NCBI RefSeq assembly: GCF_016808335.1
Contig: NC_053139.1
Coordinates: forward strand, 16,944,782 to 17,008,781
Source: Panicum virgatum
Lineage: Eukaryota; Streptophyta; Magnoliopsida; Poales; Poaceae
Length of the DNA stretch: 64,000 bases
Direction of reading: 5' to 3'
Of the stretch, positions 42,669-54,545 are shown one piece after another. A program made the position numbers and the translations under genes. The notes beneath the pieces are model-generated. The model searched no databases. It saw only the letters and a list, made by a program, of their open reading frames with translations, and had not been told where the DNA came from. Within the stretch, counting starts at the first letter, position 1, and every line of letters begins with the position of its first letter.

Positions 42669-43396
42669 TACTACAAGAAATTATTTAATCTATGACGAAA
42701 CAAATTCATCACAAATTGCTGAAAAAATGTCACAAAACAGCATCTATGACGATTTTGTGATGATTTCGAATAACGTCTTGGATTGAGCGTCACAAATTAA
42801 ATCGAGTGACGTTTTTTCCGTAATCGTCACAGATTGGCACAATCTATGTTGTTTCTAAACCGTCACAAAATGACCCGAAGTCTACTTTGCCCAGCCCAAG
42901 TCCAATATCTATGACAAAAATAAACGTCACAGATATTGTCACGGATAATGCCACATGTTCACCTATCAATGATATGGACATTGATGTGGCATCCTACATG
43001 GCGGCTGACGTGGCATCCGATGTGGCGACTGACATGGCAGCTGATTTGGCATTTGACATGGATAATTTAGGTTTGATATATTTTATTTATTCGATACGTG
43101 TAAAGAATTCAAATCGATTTATTTAAAATGCAGATGGACCGGCAATGGATGTACAATGCTGACCGACGTTCGAAAGAATTCATTGATGGCCTGCATTATT
43201 TTTTGTCTGTGGTTGAGGCAAACAAGCAGAATGGTTTTATGTGCTGCCCGTGTGTTCATTGCAACAATAACAAGGATTACTCATCTTCAAGAATCCTACA
43301 CAGCCACATTTTCGCAAATGGTTTCATGAAGAAGTATGTTTGTTGGACGAAGCACGGAGAACAGGGGGTTACCATGGAAGACAATGAAGAAGATGA
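42669..43396 (+). mobile_element. Second CACTA-type element, left part (copy in unit 1)
   Basis: Starts TACTACAAGAAA, one base from the usual CACTACAAGAAA, followed by many GTCACA(A/G)A motifs (42700-42960) as subterminal repeats and a TGGC-rich tandem stretch (42965-43060). The coding start of the transposase follows at 43134. A LINE interrupts it at 43397. Confidence 0.75.
43134..43396 (+). pseudogene. CACTA transposase N-terminus (unit 1 copy)
   Basis: 'MDRQWMYNADRRSKEFIDG' followed by 'CCPCVHCNNNK' matches the Transpos_assoc domain at the start of TNP2-type transposases. The frame is cut by the poly(T) of the antisense LINE after an acidic stretch. A few residues differ from the unit 2 copy. 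Confidence 0.85.
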
Positions 43397-43692
43397 TTTT
43401 TTTTTCGAAACGAGGCTCCACCCCAATTCCATTTCAAGCAACGGAATTACAAAGTTCAGTACCAAGAGACCAGGATCACGGGGGAAGATCGGGGGAGGGG
43501 GGGCCTAAGCTTCCTAACCTGACTTTCAAGCTTGAAAGTTCAGCTGACAGGACTCGAATCCTTGGCTTCCTAGGAAAAGGAACGTCCAACATAAGGATAG
43601 AGCGTTATTACAGACCGGTACTTGTTAAAAGAAGCCACAAAGAGAGACCACCCTAGCATCCCAAAAGAAACAGCAGTTCCTAGAGATCAGTT

Positions 43693-44480
43693 TCACGCCT
43701 CGTCCTCATCTTCTGTTGCGGGAGTCGGTGGCGCCGGTAGCATTCTCGGCGTTGTGGCAGCCTGCTGCGCCAGGGCACGGTGAGCATAGGCGAGCAAGCT
43801 CTTGGCTCATTCCAAAATCCCCACTTGGAAGTCCTCCTTTGTCAGATCTGCCCAATATGTCATAAACGCACAAGCATGTGTCAGTATTTCGGCTGGATGC
43901 CGGATGATCTTCACATCAAAGATGGCCTTGTTCCTGCCTTTCCAAATTGCCCAGCACACGGCTGCAAAGCCGAAGTGGTGAATTGGTTTCCCATTGGGCA
44001 ACCAGCGTTCAATCCAAAGTTTGAACTGTGTACAAGAGTTAGGAACATTGTTAGCTCCCAGACAAGATCCAACCATGCCCCAAATGCATCTTGCAACAGG
44101 GCATTGGAAGAATAAATGTTTGCTAGTTTCTAATTGGCCACAGAAGATACTAGAGGGGTTACCCAGCCAGTTCCTCCTAATCAGGTTGTCTTTGGTTAGA
44201 ACAACATCTTTCTCCAGAAGCCAAGTGAAAATTTTGATTTTGTAAGGGATTTTAGCTTTCCAAATGTGATTAAAATGACCTCTGGGCTGGCCGACTGTGA
44301 GATGATCATAGGTGCTTTTAGTGGTGAAAATCTTGTTTCACCCCCACTTCCAGCTGACTTTGTCATTAGCATCTTCAAAATTAAAGGAGAAGGTTGCATC
44401 AAGGATGCCAAACCATTCCTCAAAGAAAGATGGTGGAAGCCACCTATCAAAAGGCAAACGTCCATTTGCACACAGAACAT
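43693..44480 (-). pseudogene. LINE ORF2 C-terminus, zf-RVT region (unit 1, frameshifted)
   Basis: The same region as 47768-48556 in unit 2, but one base is missing near 44283 ('GGGCTGGCC' here, 'GGGCATGGCC' in unit 2), so the frame is lost inside the zf-RVT domain. Confidence 0.85.
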
Positions 44481-44552
44481 TGTAAACAGAGATGTTTTTA
44501 TTTAGGCACCAATCGAACAGCACAGGATGGAGCATGCAAAGAGGTTTATCTT

Positions 44553-46596
44553 TTAACCAAATATCCTCCCAGAAACGAGTATTCTTGCCATTTTTGACTT
44601 GTAGCACTCTCCCCCCAGATAGACCTGTCTGACTTTCAGCAGGTCTGTCCAAATGGGTGAGTCATCGATTTTGTGAGTGACCACACTCAGTGGGCTATCT
44701 TTTACATATTTCTTCTGTACAAGATCTTGCCAGAGACCGTCCTCCGTTTCTAATTTCCACCACCATTTACATAAAAGGCTAATGTTCATTTTTGAAATGT
44801 CTTTAACTCCAAGGCCACCTTTGTTTTTGCTCTTGCAGATAGTCTCCCATCTTACAAGATGATATTTCTTTTTAGTCCCACCCCCTTGCCAGAAATAGGT
44901 CCTCCTTTGCCTATCCAAGGTGTCAACCATAGTTTTTGGAAGCAAATAAAGGGACATATGATACATGAACGCATTTGAAAGGCTGGAGTTGATTAGGGTG
45001 GTTCTTCCAGCAATAGAAAGGGAGTTTCCCTTCCAGATTTTCAGTTTCTTTTCATTTTTTTCCATCACAGGCATCCAATCCTTGACATGGAGCCTCCCAG
45101 GGCTCACCGGGACACCCAGGTATTTGATGGGGAAGCAGCCGATCTGACAATTGAATAATTCAGCAAACTGAGGACACTTATCCGCGTCACCATTAATAAC
45201 AATGACTTCACTTTTGGCAAAGTTAATTTTGAGTCCTGACATCAATTCGTAGAGGTACAATAAGAGCTTCATGTTCCTTGCAACCTCAAAGTCATCTTTA
45301 AGGCAAATGATGGTGTCATCAGCATATTGAAGGATAGCCACCCCTCTGGGAATCAGGTTATCAGCAAGCCCAGTGATTAGATTACTGTGTTGGGCTTTCC
45401 TCACCATCCTGGAGAGATAGTCAGCCACAAAGTTGAAAAGTATGGGGGAAAGATGGTCCCCCTGTCTTACTCCTTTGTGACTAACAAAATAGGGCCCCAT
45501 AACATTGTTAATTTTGACACAGACAGTACCACCCATCACCACTTGTTTTATCCAACCACACCATTTTGGGCTGAAATTCCTCATATCCAAAGAATTAAAA
45601 AGGAAGTCCCAGCAGACCTTGTCATAAGCTTTCTCAAAGTCTAATTTCAGTACCACCCCAGTCATTTTCCTTCTTTTAGTCTCATGAAGAATCTCATGAA
45701 GAGCCATCACACCAGACATGATATTTCTTTTTTTCATGAAAGCTGATTGTGAGGACAGGATAAGCTTTTCAGCAACAGGCTCCAACCTAATGGTCAGAAC
45801 TTTTGTGATCCATTTATAGATGCAATTTAGGAGGCAAATCGGCCTATATTGCTGAATTTTTTCAGCATCAGTCACATTTGGCAAGAGAGTGATAATTCCA
45901 TAGTTTAACCTACTCACGTTTAGTTCCCCTTCCCAGAACTCTTGAAATAACTCCAGGATATCCTTTCTTACAATTTCCCAGCACCCTTGAAAAAATTCAA
46001 TTGGAATGCTGTCAGGCCCAGCAGCCTTATTTTTCTCCATTTGGAAGAGTGCATATTTGATTTCTTCCTCAGAGAAAGATTTGGTGAGGAGAATATTATC
46101 ATCCTCATATACCAGTTCATTTCCCCCCCACAAATCAGAATCAAGCTGAAACTGGTTGCAAATTGCTGGCCCAATTAGTTCTTTGTAATACTCTGTAGCA
46201 TGAGAGATAAGGTTTGGAGTTCCTTCAATAATTTCAACATCTTTTCTGAAGGAAATGATATTGTTTTTCCTTTTCCTTCCATTTGCAACTCTATGAAAAT
46301 ACTCTGTGTTATTGTCACCCTCATGAAGCCAAGTCTCATGAGATCTTTTAAGCCAGTACAACTCCTCATCTTCCAGAAGCTTAAGGATTTTGCTTTGGAT
46401 TTCCACCTTCCTGTTTAGCATACTGAGAGGTAAAAGGGACTCTTCCTCCATTTGTTCAATGCACAGAAGTTCCTCCTGCAGCTCAGCCCTCATTCTTCTA
46501 TTCTCACCTTGGATATTAAACCCCCAACCTTTAAAATATTGCTTGAACCTTTTCAGTTTACTTTGAATTCTAACCATTGCAGATTCTGCATGACAG
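44553..46596 (-). CDS. LINE ORF2, reverse transcriptase (unit 1, open)
   Basis: Frame of about 680 codons with all the core reverse transcriptase blocks: 'PDSIPIEFFQGCW', 'RPICLLNCIYK', 'FEKAYDKVCWDFL', 'GVRQGDHLSPILFNFVADYL' and the YADD catalytic box. After it come 'KYLGVPVSPGRL' and a Trp-rich segment. The N-terminal 15 residues come from across the duplication junction and are not native. A stop near 44553 separates it from the zinc-finger tail. Confidence 0.88.
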
Positions 46597-46741
46597 TGGC
46601 AGAATCCTTCTATGCAGATGCAAAACTTTATTTTGAGCATGTTGATAAGGTGTCAACACCAAAGACGATGTCAATGCTAGAACCAGATTCCCCAAGCAAA
46701 GAGCGTGGGGAGTCTTCATCGAAAAAGAAAGTATATCAATA

Positions 46742-47471
46742 TACTACAAGAAATTATTTAATCTATGACGAAACAAATTCATCACAAATTGCTGAAAAAA
46801 TGTCACAAAACAGCATCTATGACTGATTTTGTGATGATTTCGAATAACGTCTTGGATTGAGCGTCACAAATTAAATCGAGTGACGTTTTTTCCGTAATCG
46901 TCACAGATTGGCACAATCTATGTTGTTTCTAAACCGTCACAAAATGACCCGAAGTCTACTTTGCCCAGCCCAAGTCCAATATCTATGACAAAAATAAACG
47001 TCACAGATATTGTCACGGATAATGCCACATGTTCACCTATCAATGACTATGGACATTGATGTGGCATCCTACATGGCGGCTGACGTGGCATCCGATGTGG
47101 CGACTGACATGGCAGCTGATTTGGCATTTGACATGGATAATTTAGGTTTGATATATTTTATTTATTCGATACGTGTAAAGAATTCAAATCGATTTATTTA
47201 AAATGCAGATGGACCGGCAATGGATGTACAATGCTGATCGACGTTCGAAAGAATTCATTGATGGCCTGCATTATTTTTTGTCTGTGGTTGAGGCAGACAA
47301 GCAGAATGGTTTTATGTGCTGCCCGTGTGTTCATTGCAACAATAACAAGGATTACTCATCTTCAAGAATCCTACACAGCCACATTTTCGCAAATGGTTTC
47401 ATGAAGAAGTATGTTTGTTGGACGAAGCACGGAGAACAGGGGGTTACCATGGAAGACAATGAAGAAGATGA
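46742..47471 (+). mobile_element. Second CACTA-type element, left part (copy in unit 2)
   Basis: Same content as 42669-43396. This copy is the one joined, through the complete LINE, to the rest of the element at 54441. Confidence 0.75.
47209..47471 (+). pseudogene. CACTA transposase N-terminus (unit 2 copy)
   Basis: Transpos_assoc domain as in unit 1. The acidic stretch at its end ('MEDNEEDD') would run into 'FDD' text at 54451 if the LINE is taken out, so this is the host gene of the LINE insertion. Confidence 0.85.
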
Positions 47472-47767
47472 TTTTTTTTTCGAAACGAGGCTCCACCCCA
47501 ATTCCATTTCAAGCAACGGAATTACAAAGTTCAGTACCAAGAGACCAGGATCACGGGGGAAGATCGGGGGAGGGGGGGCCTAAGCTTCCTAACCTGACTT
47601 TCAAGCTTGAAAGTTCAGCTGACAGGACTCGAATCCTAGGCTTCCTAGGAAAAGGAACGTCCAACATAAGGATAGAGAGTTATTACAGACCGGTACTTGT
47701 TAAAAGAAGCCACAAAGAGAGACCACCCTAGCATCCCAAAAGAAACAGCAGTTCCTAGAGATCAGTT

Positions 47768-48556
47768 TCACGCCTCGTCCTCATCTTCTGTTGCGGGAGT
47801 CGGTGGCGCCGGTAGCATTCTCGGCGTTGTGGCAGCCTGCTGCGCCAGGGCACGGTGAGCATAGGTGAGCAAGCTCTTGGCTCCTTCCAAAATCCCCACT
47901 TGGAAGTCCTCCTTTGTCAGATCTGCCCAATATGTCATAAACGCACAAGCATGTGTCAGTATTTCGGCTGGATGCCGGATGATCTTCACATCAAAGATGG
48001 CCTTGTTCCTGCCTTTCCAAATTGCCCAGCACACGGCTGCAAAGCCGAAGTGGTGAATTGGTTTCCCATTGGGCAACCAGCGTTCAATCCAAAGTTTGAA
48101 CTGTGTACAAGAGTTAGGAACATTGTTAGCTCCCAGACAAGATCCAACCATGCCCCAAATGCATCTTGCAACAGGGCATTGGAAGAATAAATGTTTGCTA
48201 GTTTCTAATTGGCCACAGAAGATACTAGAGGGGTTACCCAGCCAGTTCCTCCTAATCAGGTTGTCTTTGGTTAGAACAACATCTTTCTCCAGAAGCCAAG
48301 TGAAAATTTTGATTTTGTAAGGGATTTTAGCTTTCCAAATGTGATTAAAATGACCTCTGGGCATGGCCGACTGTGAGATGATCATAGGTGCTTTTAGTGG
48401 TGAAAATCTTGTTTCACCCCCACTTCCAGCTGACTTTGTCATTAGCATCTTCAAAATTAAAGGAGAAGGTTGCATCAAGGATGCCAAACCATTCCTCAAA
48501 GAAAGATGGTGGAAGCCACCTATCAAAAGGCAAACGTCCATTTGCACACAGAACAT
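47768..48556 (-). CDS. LINE ORF2 C-terminus, zf-RVT region (unit 2, open)
   Basis: 262 codons. Contains 'HIWKAKIPYKIKIFTWLL', 'CGQLETSKHLFFQCPVARCIW' (Cys/His finger, zf-RVT) and a Trp-rich end, followed by a Pro/Ala-rich acidic tail and stop. It is intact here but frameshifted in unit 1. Confidence 0.85.
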   Translation of the reverse strand: MFCVQMDVCLLIGGFHHLSLRNGLASLMQPSPLILKMLMTKSAGSGGETRFSPLKAPMIISQSAMPRGHFNHIWKAKIPYKIKIFTWLLEKDVVLTKDNLIRRNWLGNPSSIFCGQLETSKHLFFQCPVARCIWGMVGSCLGANNVPNSCTQFKLWIERWLPNGKPIHHFGFAAVCWAIWKGRNKAIFDVKIIRHPAEILTHACAFMTYWADLTKEDFQVGILEGAKSLLTYAHRALAQQAATTPRMLPAPPTPATEDEDEA

Positions 48557-48628
48557 TGTAAACAGAGATGTTTTTATTTAGGCACCAATCGAACAGCACA
48601 GGATGGAGCATGCAAAGAGGTTTATCTT

Positions 48629-49975
48629 TTAACCAAATATCATCCCAGAAACGAGTATTCTTGCCATTTTTGACTTGTAGCACTCTCCCCCCAGATAGAC
48701 CTGTCTGACTTTCAGCAGGTCTGTCCAAATGGGTGAGTCATCGATTTTGTGAGTGACCACACTCAGTGGGCTATCTTTTACATATTTCTTCTGTACAAGA
48801 TCTTGCCAGAGACCGTCCTCCGTTTCTAATTTCCACCACCATTTACATAAAAGGCTAATGTTCATTTTTGAAATGTCTTTAACTCGAAGGCCACCTTTGT
48901 TTTTGCTCTTGCAGATAGTCTCCCATCTTACAAGATGATATTTCTTTTTAGTCCCACCCCCTTGCCAGAAATAGGTCCTCCTTTGCCTATCCAAGGTGTC
49001 AACCATAGTTTTTGGAAGCAAATAAAGGGACATATGATACATGAACACATTTGAAAGGCTGGAGTTGATTAGGGTGGTTCTTCCAGCAATAGAAAGGGAG
49101 TTTCCCTTCCAGATTTTCAGTTTCTTTTCATTTTTTTCCATCAGAGGCATCCAATCCTTGACATGGAGCCTCCCAGGGCTCACCGGGACACCCAGGTATT
49201 TGATGGGGAAGCAGCCGATCTGACAATTGAATAATTCAGCAAACTGAGGACACTTATCCGCGTCACCATTAATAACAATGACTTCACTTTTGGCAAAGTT
49301 AATTTTGAGTCCTGACATCAATTCGTAGAGGTACAATAAGAGCTTCATGTTCCTTGCAACCTCAAAGTCATCTTTAAGGCAAATGATGGTGTCATCAGCA
49401 TATTGAAGGATAGCCACCCCTCTGGGAATCAGGTTATCAGCAAGCCCAGTGATTAGATTACTGTGTTGGGCTTTCCTCACCATCCTGGAGAGATAGTCAG
49501 CCACAAAGTTGAAAAGTATGGGGGAAAGATGGTCCCCCTGTCTTACTCCTTTGTGACTAACAAAATAGGGCCCCATAACATTGTTAATTTTGACACAGAC
49601 AGTACCACCCATCACCACTTGTTTTATCCAACCACACCATTTTGGGCTGAAATTCCTCATATCCAAAGAATTAAAAAGGAAGTCCCAGCAGACCTTGTCA
49701 TAAGCTTTCTCAAAGTCTAATTTCAGTACCACCCCAGTCATTTTCCTTCTTTTAGTCTCATGAAGAATCTCATGAAGAGCCATCACACCAGACATGATAT
49801 TTCTTTTTTTCATGAAAGCTGATTGTGAGGACAGGATAAGCTTTTCAGCAACAGGCTCCAACCTAATGGTCAGAACTTTTGTGATCCATTTATAGATGCA
49901 ATTTAGGAGGCAAATCGGCCTATATTGCTGAATTTTTTCAGCATCAGTCACATTTGGCAAGAGAGTGATAATTCC
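48629..49975 (-). pseudogene. LINE ORF2 reverse transcriptase (unit 2, frameshifted)
   Basis: 443-codon frame with the GVRQGDHLSP block and YADD box. It starts at a frameshift near 49975, where an extra base ('TTCCTATAG' against 'TTCCATAG' in unit 1) separates it from the upstream part at 49944-50969. Confidence 0.88.
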
Positions 49976-50969
49976 TATAGTTTAACCTACTCACGTTTAG
50001 TTCCCCTTCCCAGAACTCTTGAAATAACTCCAGGATATCCTTTCTTACAATTTCCCAGCACCCTTGAAAAAATTCAATTGGAATGCTGTCAGGCCCAGCA
50101 GCCTTATTTTTCTCCATTTGGAAGAGTGCATATTTGATTTCTTCCTCAGAGAAAGATTTGGTGAGGAGAATATTATCATCCTCATATACCAGTTCATTTC
50201 CCCCCCACAAATCAGAATCAAGCTGAAACTGGTTGCCAATTGCTGGCCCAATTAGTTCTTTGTAATACTCTGTAGCATGAGAGATAAGGTTTGGAGTTCC
50301 TTCAATAATTTCAACATCTTTTCTGAAGGAAATGATATTGTTTTTCCTTTTCCTTCCATTTGCAACTCTATGAAAATACTCTGTGTTATTGTCACCCTCA
50401 TGAAGCCAAGTCTCATGAGATCTTTTAAGCCAGTACAACTCCTCATCTTCCAGAAGCTTAAGGATTTTGCTTTGGATTTCCACCTTCATGTTTAGCATAC
50501 TGAGAGGTAAAAGGGACTCTTCCTCCATTTGTTCAATGCACAGAAGTTCCTCCTGCAGCTCAGCCGTCATTCTTCTATTCTCACCTTGGATATTAAACCC
50601 CCAACCTTTAAAATATTGCTTGAACCTTTTCAGTTTACTTTGAATTCTAACCATTGCAGATTCTGCATGACAGGGTAACTCCCATAGGTTTTTAACCTTT
50701 TCCATGAAATTAGGCTGTTTCAGCCAAGATGTTTCAAATCTGAAAGGTATTTTCCTCTGAGGGGGGTTTGAAACAGGAGATACGATTAAAGGGTTATGGT
50801 CAGAAATTTCCCTTGGTAATTTTTGGATGAAGATTGTAGGGAAGAGTGATTCCCAGTCTTTATTCACAAGACACCTATCAAGCCTTTCCAATGTGGGAGG
50901 ATTCTGGTTGTTAGACCAGGTGTATTTTCCCTCCCACCATTTGCATATCCACCAGCTCATGGCAGTCAA
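49944..50969 (-). pseudogene. LINE ORF2, endonuclease end to RT start (unit 2)
   Basis: 341 codons. Starts with the end of the APE-type endonuclease ('YTWSNNQNPPTLERLDRCL', 'SDHNPLIV') and passes into the region before the reverse transcriptase, as in plant L1-type LINEs, ending at the frameshift near 49975. Confidence 0.82.
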
Positions 50970-51474
50970 TCACAGAATTGAAGAGAGAGGCATGTCTTTT
51001 AATTACCCCTTTATTTTTTTCAGAGGAGAATCTAGTAAGATTAAAATCCCCCCCCCCCCCCAAAATCACTAGGTCTGAGTTATTGCTGCAGAAATTGGCC
51101 AATTCTGCCAGGAAGCCCCTCTTATGTTCATCCTGAGCAGGCCCATAGACATTAACAAAGTTCCATTTCCTCTTCATTACTTTATCCCAGAGGTTTAGTT
51201 GTATAAGGAACTGCCCCTACTGGAAGGAGCCAACATCAAAATATTCTAGGTTAATGCCACTCAAGATTCCCCCAGATCTCCCTCTAGAGGGGATCCATTT
51301 CCACAAAAAAGATTGAGAGGGATCTATTTGTCTTAGAAGATCATCTTTGATTTCTTTTTGCATTGTTTCCTGAATGCCAATAAAGTGGAATCTATGTGCA
51401 AGAATGAGGTTCCTGAGGAAGGAGGCGACACCATTTTTTTTAATGCCCCTACAATTCCAAATAAGCCCCTTCAT
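50911..51474 (-). pseudogene. LINE ORF2, APE-type endonuclease (broken)
   Basis: Starts 'MKGLIWNCRGI', the usual beginning of plant LINE ORF2 with the catalytic Asn, followed by 'IGIQET'. A TAG stop lies at about 51217. After it come 'NVYGP', then a run of 14 C (51048-51061, G on the coding strand) at 'GGDFN', where the frame is lost. Confidence 0.82.
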
Positions 51475-51579
51475 GATTTTTTCTTGGCATTATTCTTTCT
51501 TTTGAGGGGTTCATTGGGAGCCTCAGAGTTTCCCTGAGTTTTCCCACCCCTCATCTTACAGAGAGTTTCTCTGTTTTGC

Positions 51580-53412
51580 TTATCTTTTTTCTTTTTGTTG
51601 GAGCTGGACAACATGATTTTTCCTGGAAGGTTTTCTGTTCCTCTTGGGGGAAACCAGAACATATTCATCAAGATCTGAGGTAATATCTTGGCAATCAGTA
51701 CAGTTAGAGGCATTGTCAATGTTGAGAGGGTCAGAAGAAGCAACTTCTTGATTAAATACAGAATTTTGAGAAACATTTTTTTGATGTAACAAGAGTCTAG
51801 CATTTTCCATTTCAGCAAGCAAGTCTATAGTGGAGAAATCGTTTTCAGTTACTTTAACACCCATCAGATTAGATAAATTCATGATAATATCATTATCTAG
51901 CATAGAAAAGGAATTATGATTTGTAATGTTACCTTCAGCATTTCTTTTGCATCCAACTGTAGGAGCTGCCACATTGGCTTCAGCTTTGTTCATTAGCCTT
52001 TCACTCCACCTTCTTTCATCCCTTTATTTCCTAAGGCTCTCACAAGGATTCTTCACCTCAAAGACACTCTTGATGATCAAATCTGGCTTATCAACGTTGA
52101 TGTCTTTTGTAGCATTGTCATCTTCATCAGTTATATCAGTGATCAGCACAGTAGATTTGAGATTTTTTTTGATGAATCCCACATTGGGTTGTCCTAGACT
52201 TACTACATCAGCCATTTCACACCTATTTAACATCACATTGTCAGCTTTCTTTGAGGATTCAGCACCATCATCCCACACTTTGTTCACAAGAGTGGGGAAA
52301 TCATCACTGCTATCACTTGGTTCATAAGTAGCAGCTGGTATGACTTCATCAGAAAATTCAGGTTCAGAATTTGCTGCTGTTTTCTTAACCTCAGTATTGA
52401 TCCTTTTCCTGGAGTATGAAATTTTGGGTGGGGCAGAGTTGAGGATTCTTTTTTCTGTATCTCCACCTATCACCATTTTCTGAAGATGATCAGTCCCATG
52501 ACCTGGATTAGTGTTTTCAGGGGCAGAGGAGGTAGTTTTGGAAGCCCCCTGTCCAACATTGCCATGTTCCATTCTTGGTTTCTTGGAATTTGGCTGGTGA
52601 TCCAAGTCATTGATTTTTACTCTACTAGATTGTCCTGGCTCAGAGTAAGATGTGTCACCCTCAAGCTCGAACTGGAAATCATACAGATATATGCCATGAG
52701 TACTTTTTGCAGTTTTTGGGACTGCCAACACATCTCTACAGGCAATTCTCACTCTCACATGATCAGGGTTGTATCTTGCTTTTTCATCAATTGTCATGAC
52801 CTTTCCTACCAAACCACCAACCCTGACAATAGTCCTGATATTCCTTTGATCAATAGGGATCCCTCTGATTTTGAACCAGGCAAGTTGGAGTTGTCCTTTG
52901 GCACCCAAGGAGGAGGACCAGGGTTCTATTTTCATCTGTGCATTACCATCAAGCACCCCAAGAATGAACTGGCTATAATCTAGCACCATCTTAGCATTAG
53001 GGAATCTCATTGTGAATTTAGATTCAGTCACTTGCTTGGCACTCCATTTCCACACATCAGCACCTACAATTCGCCTAAACTCACCTTCAATCTGCTTAGC
53101 TGACATGACACCATTAATCACCGTAACAATCGCAGTGCTTGCCTTCTCACGCTTCAGCTTCTGATCAACATGTTCATCAATGTAGAAAAAACTTTGGTTG
53201 GGAACTTGAGCAGCGCACAATTCTGGCCCCGGATTCCACAATGGTTCACGGTGGCAGTCATAGGATTCATGATTGTTGAAACCACACAGTTCACAGGCAT
53301 TCCTCCTTTTGCATTCTTCAGAGGTGTGATTTCTCAGCCCACAGAACTTGCACTCAGGTTTCAGCTGAGGTTGATCAGGAACCCCACTCTTCTTCTGCAA
53401 CTTGGAACGCAA
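51580..53412 (-). pseudogene. LINE ORF1, C-terminal two thirds
   Basis: 462-codon piece (52024-53412) with two CCHC-like zinc knuckles ('CKFCGLRNHTSEEC', 'CELCGFNNHESYDC') and a DUF4283-type region ('WFKIRGIP', 'GGLVGKVM', 'VRVRIAC'). After a stop near 52024 the same frame continues to 51580 with a basic tail. ORF1 proteins bind LINE RNA. Confidence 0.75.
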
Positions 53413-54423
53413 GTCTGACTCCTCTTCCGGCTCTTTGCCCTTCTCCTTTCTAGCAAGATCATCCGCCTCCTTCTGGCTTGGATCACGATTGTCATTCGCC
53501 TTGCGATCCCAGTTGGAGGAGGAATCCTCTCTCCCCCAGGACTCGTTACCCCTAAACTGGGTATCATATCTCCTTTCTTCGCCGACAAATGGTTCTCCCC
53601 CATGATCAGATTCTCAACCACCATGAGAGGGATCAAACTCACCGTCGCTTCGCTGATCCAGGCCGCGCCTGCCGGTGCGCTGCCACACGTTTTGCCTTCC
53701 CCTGCGGCCAGCTCCACGGCCAGCATGCCCCGCCCCGAAGCCCTCGCGCCTGAAATTCCCGCGATTTGCCGCAGGGATCACTATCTTCACGACTTGTGCA
53801 AAAGATCTGGGCGTCAGATTGGGGCGGAAGTATCCAACGAATTGGTCGATGCAGCTCTGGAAAGAAGATGGCGGCGAGGTATGGGGATGGATTCGCTGTG
53901 TCGAATCCTCCAACCCTAAAATGGGGAGGCACGGTTGATTCCCTTCACCGCCCCCCGCAGTCACCTCTTCTTCTTCCACCTCAGGATCGTTCACACGTGT
54001 CTTCTCATTCGGGTGAACGCCCAGGATCCCATCGGCGAGACCACACCGAGGTGGTGACCGCACCGGCGGTGGGTTGGACGGAATCCGCCCATATCCCAAT
54101 CTATGTGGGTCGATACGAGGCCTACCTCCATCGGCCGCCATTGGAGGCCCAGTGCGAGGAGACACCGGCTTCGCACGGACTGGGAGCCCATTACCTGCTG
54201 CGACCGAGCCATCATCTAGATGGGCCAGTTCCTGCTCCCCCGCCGAACGCCATCGAAAGCGGATCGGAATCTCCTTGATATCAACCGAGGCCTTGTTGAT
54301 TCTCGCGAATGGAAATCGCGGCTCGGACCATGCTCTCCGGAAGGCCCTCGATGATGTATCAATGGGGAGGCTCACGGAATCGCCTAGAGCGCGACCCGGA
54401 GGAAGGGGATGATGTGACGTCAT
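53361..54423 (-). pseudogene. LINE ORF1, N-terminal part
   Basis: 269-codon frame from 54423 to 53614, GC-rich and Pro/Arg-rich, containing 'CIDQFVGYFRPNLTPRSFAQVVK'. The reading moves to another frame at 53361-53726, then back to that of the C-terminal piece, so at least two frameshifts separate them. Confidence 0.65.
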
Positions 54424-54545
54424 CCTTCTCCTTCGTTGTCATGAAGAAGAAGAAGATTTTGACGACCACTTTCCCGGGAATGCTGGAATCGGTGCATTCG
54501 ATGATGATATTCCCATGGAAGAGCCCAAAGTAGATGTAGCAGAAA

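Larger units (their letters stand above)
42524..46596. repeat. 4.07-kb tandem duplication, unit 1
   Basis: 4073 bp, near-identical to unit 2 (46597-50673). It contains the end of the Tat protease region, the left part of the second CACTA-type element and the 3' half of the LINE. The junction at 46593-46596 (ACAG) is shared by the LINE sequence (as at 50670-50673) and the Tat sequence (as at 42520-42523). Confidence 0.95.
43397..46596 (-). mobile_element. LINE, 3' half (unit 1 copy)
   Basis: Begins on the + strand with nine T (the antisense poly-A tail) and runs to the duplication junction. It carries the reverse transcriptase and C-terminal region of ORF2. It lacks ORF1 and most of the endonuclease because the duplication junction cuts it. 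Confidence 0.9.
46597..50673. repeat. 4.07-kb tandem duplication, unit 2
   Basis: 4077 bp copy of 42524-46596. Differences seen include single-base indels ('GACGATTTT' to 'GACTGATTTT', 'CAATGATATGG' to 'CAATGACTATGG', 'TTCCATAG' to 'TTCCTATAG') and a few substitutions. Confidence 0.95.
47472..54440 (-). mobile_element. Full-length plant LINE (about 7 kb)
   Basis: 3' poly-A tail (poly-T at 47472-47480 on the + strand) and 5' end at about 54440. Flanks 'ATGAAGAAGATGATTTT' and 'ATGAAGAAGAAGAAGATTTT' are similar and suggest a 12-17 bp target duplication in a purine-rich target. It carries ORF1 (Gag-like with zinc knuckles) and ORF2 (endonuclease, reverse transcriptase, zf-RVT), both with stops or frameshifts. 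Confidence 0.88.
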
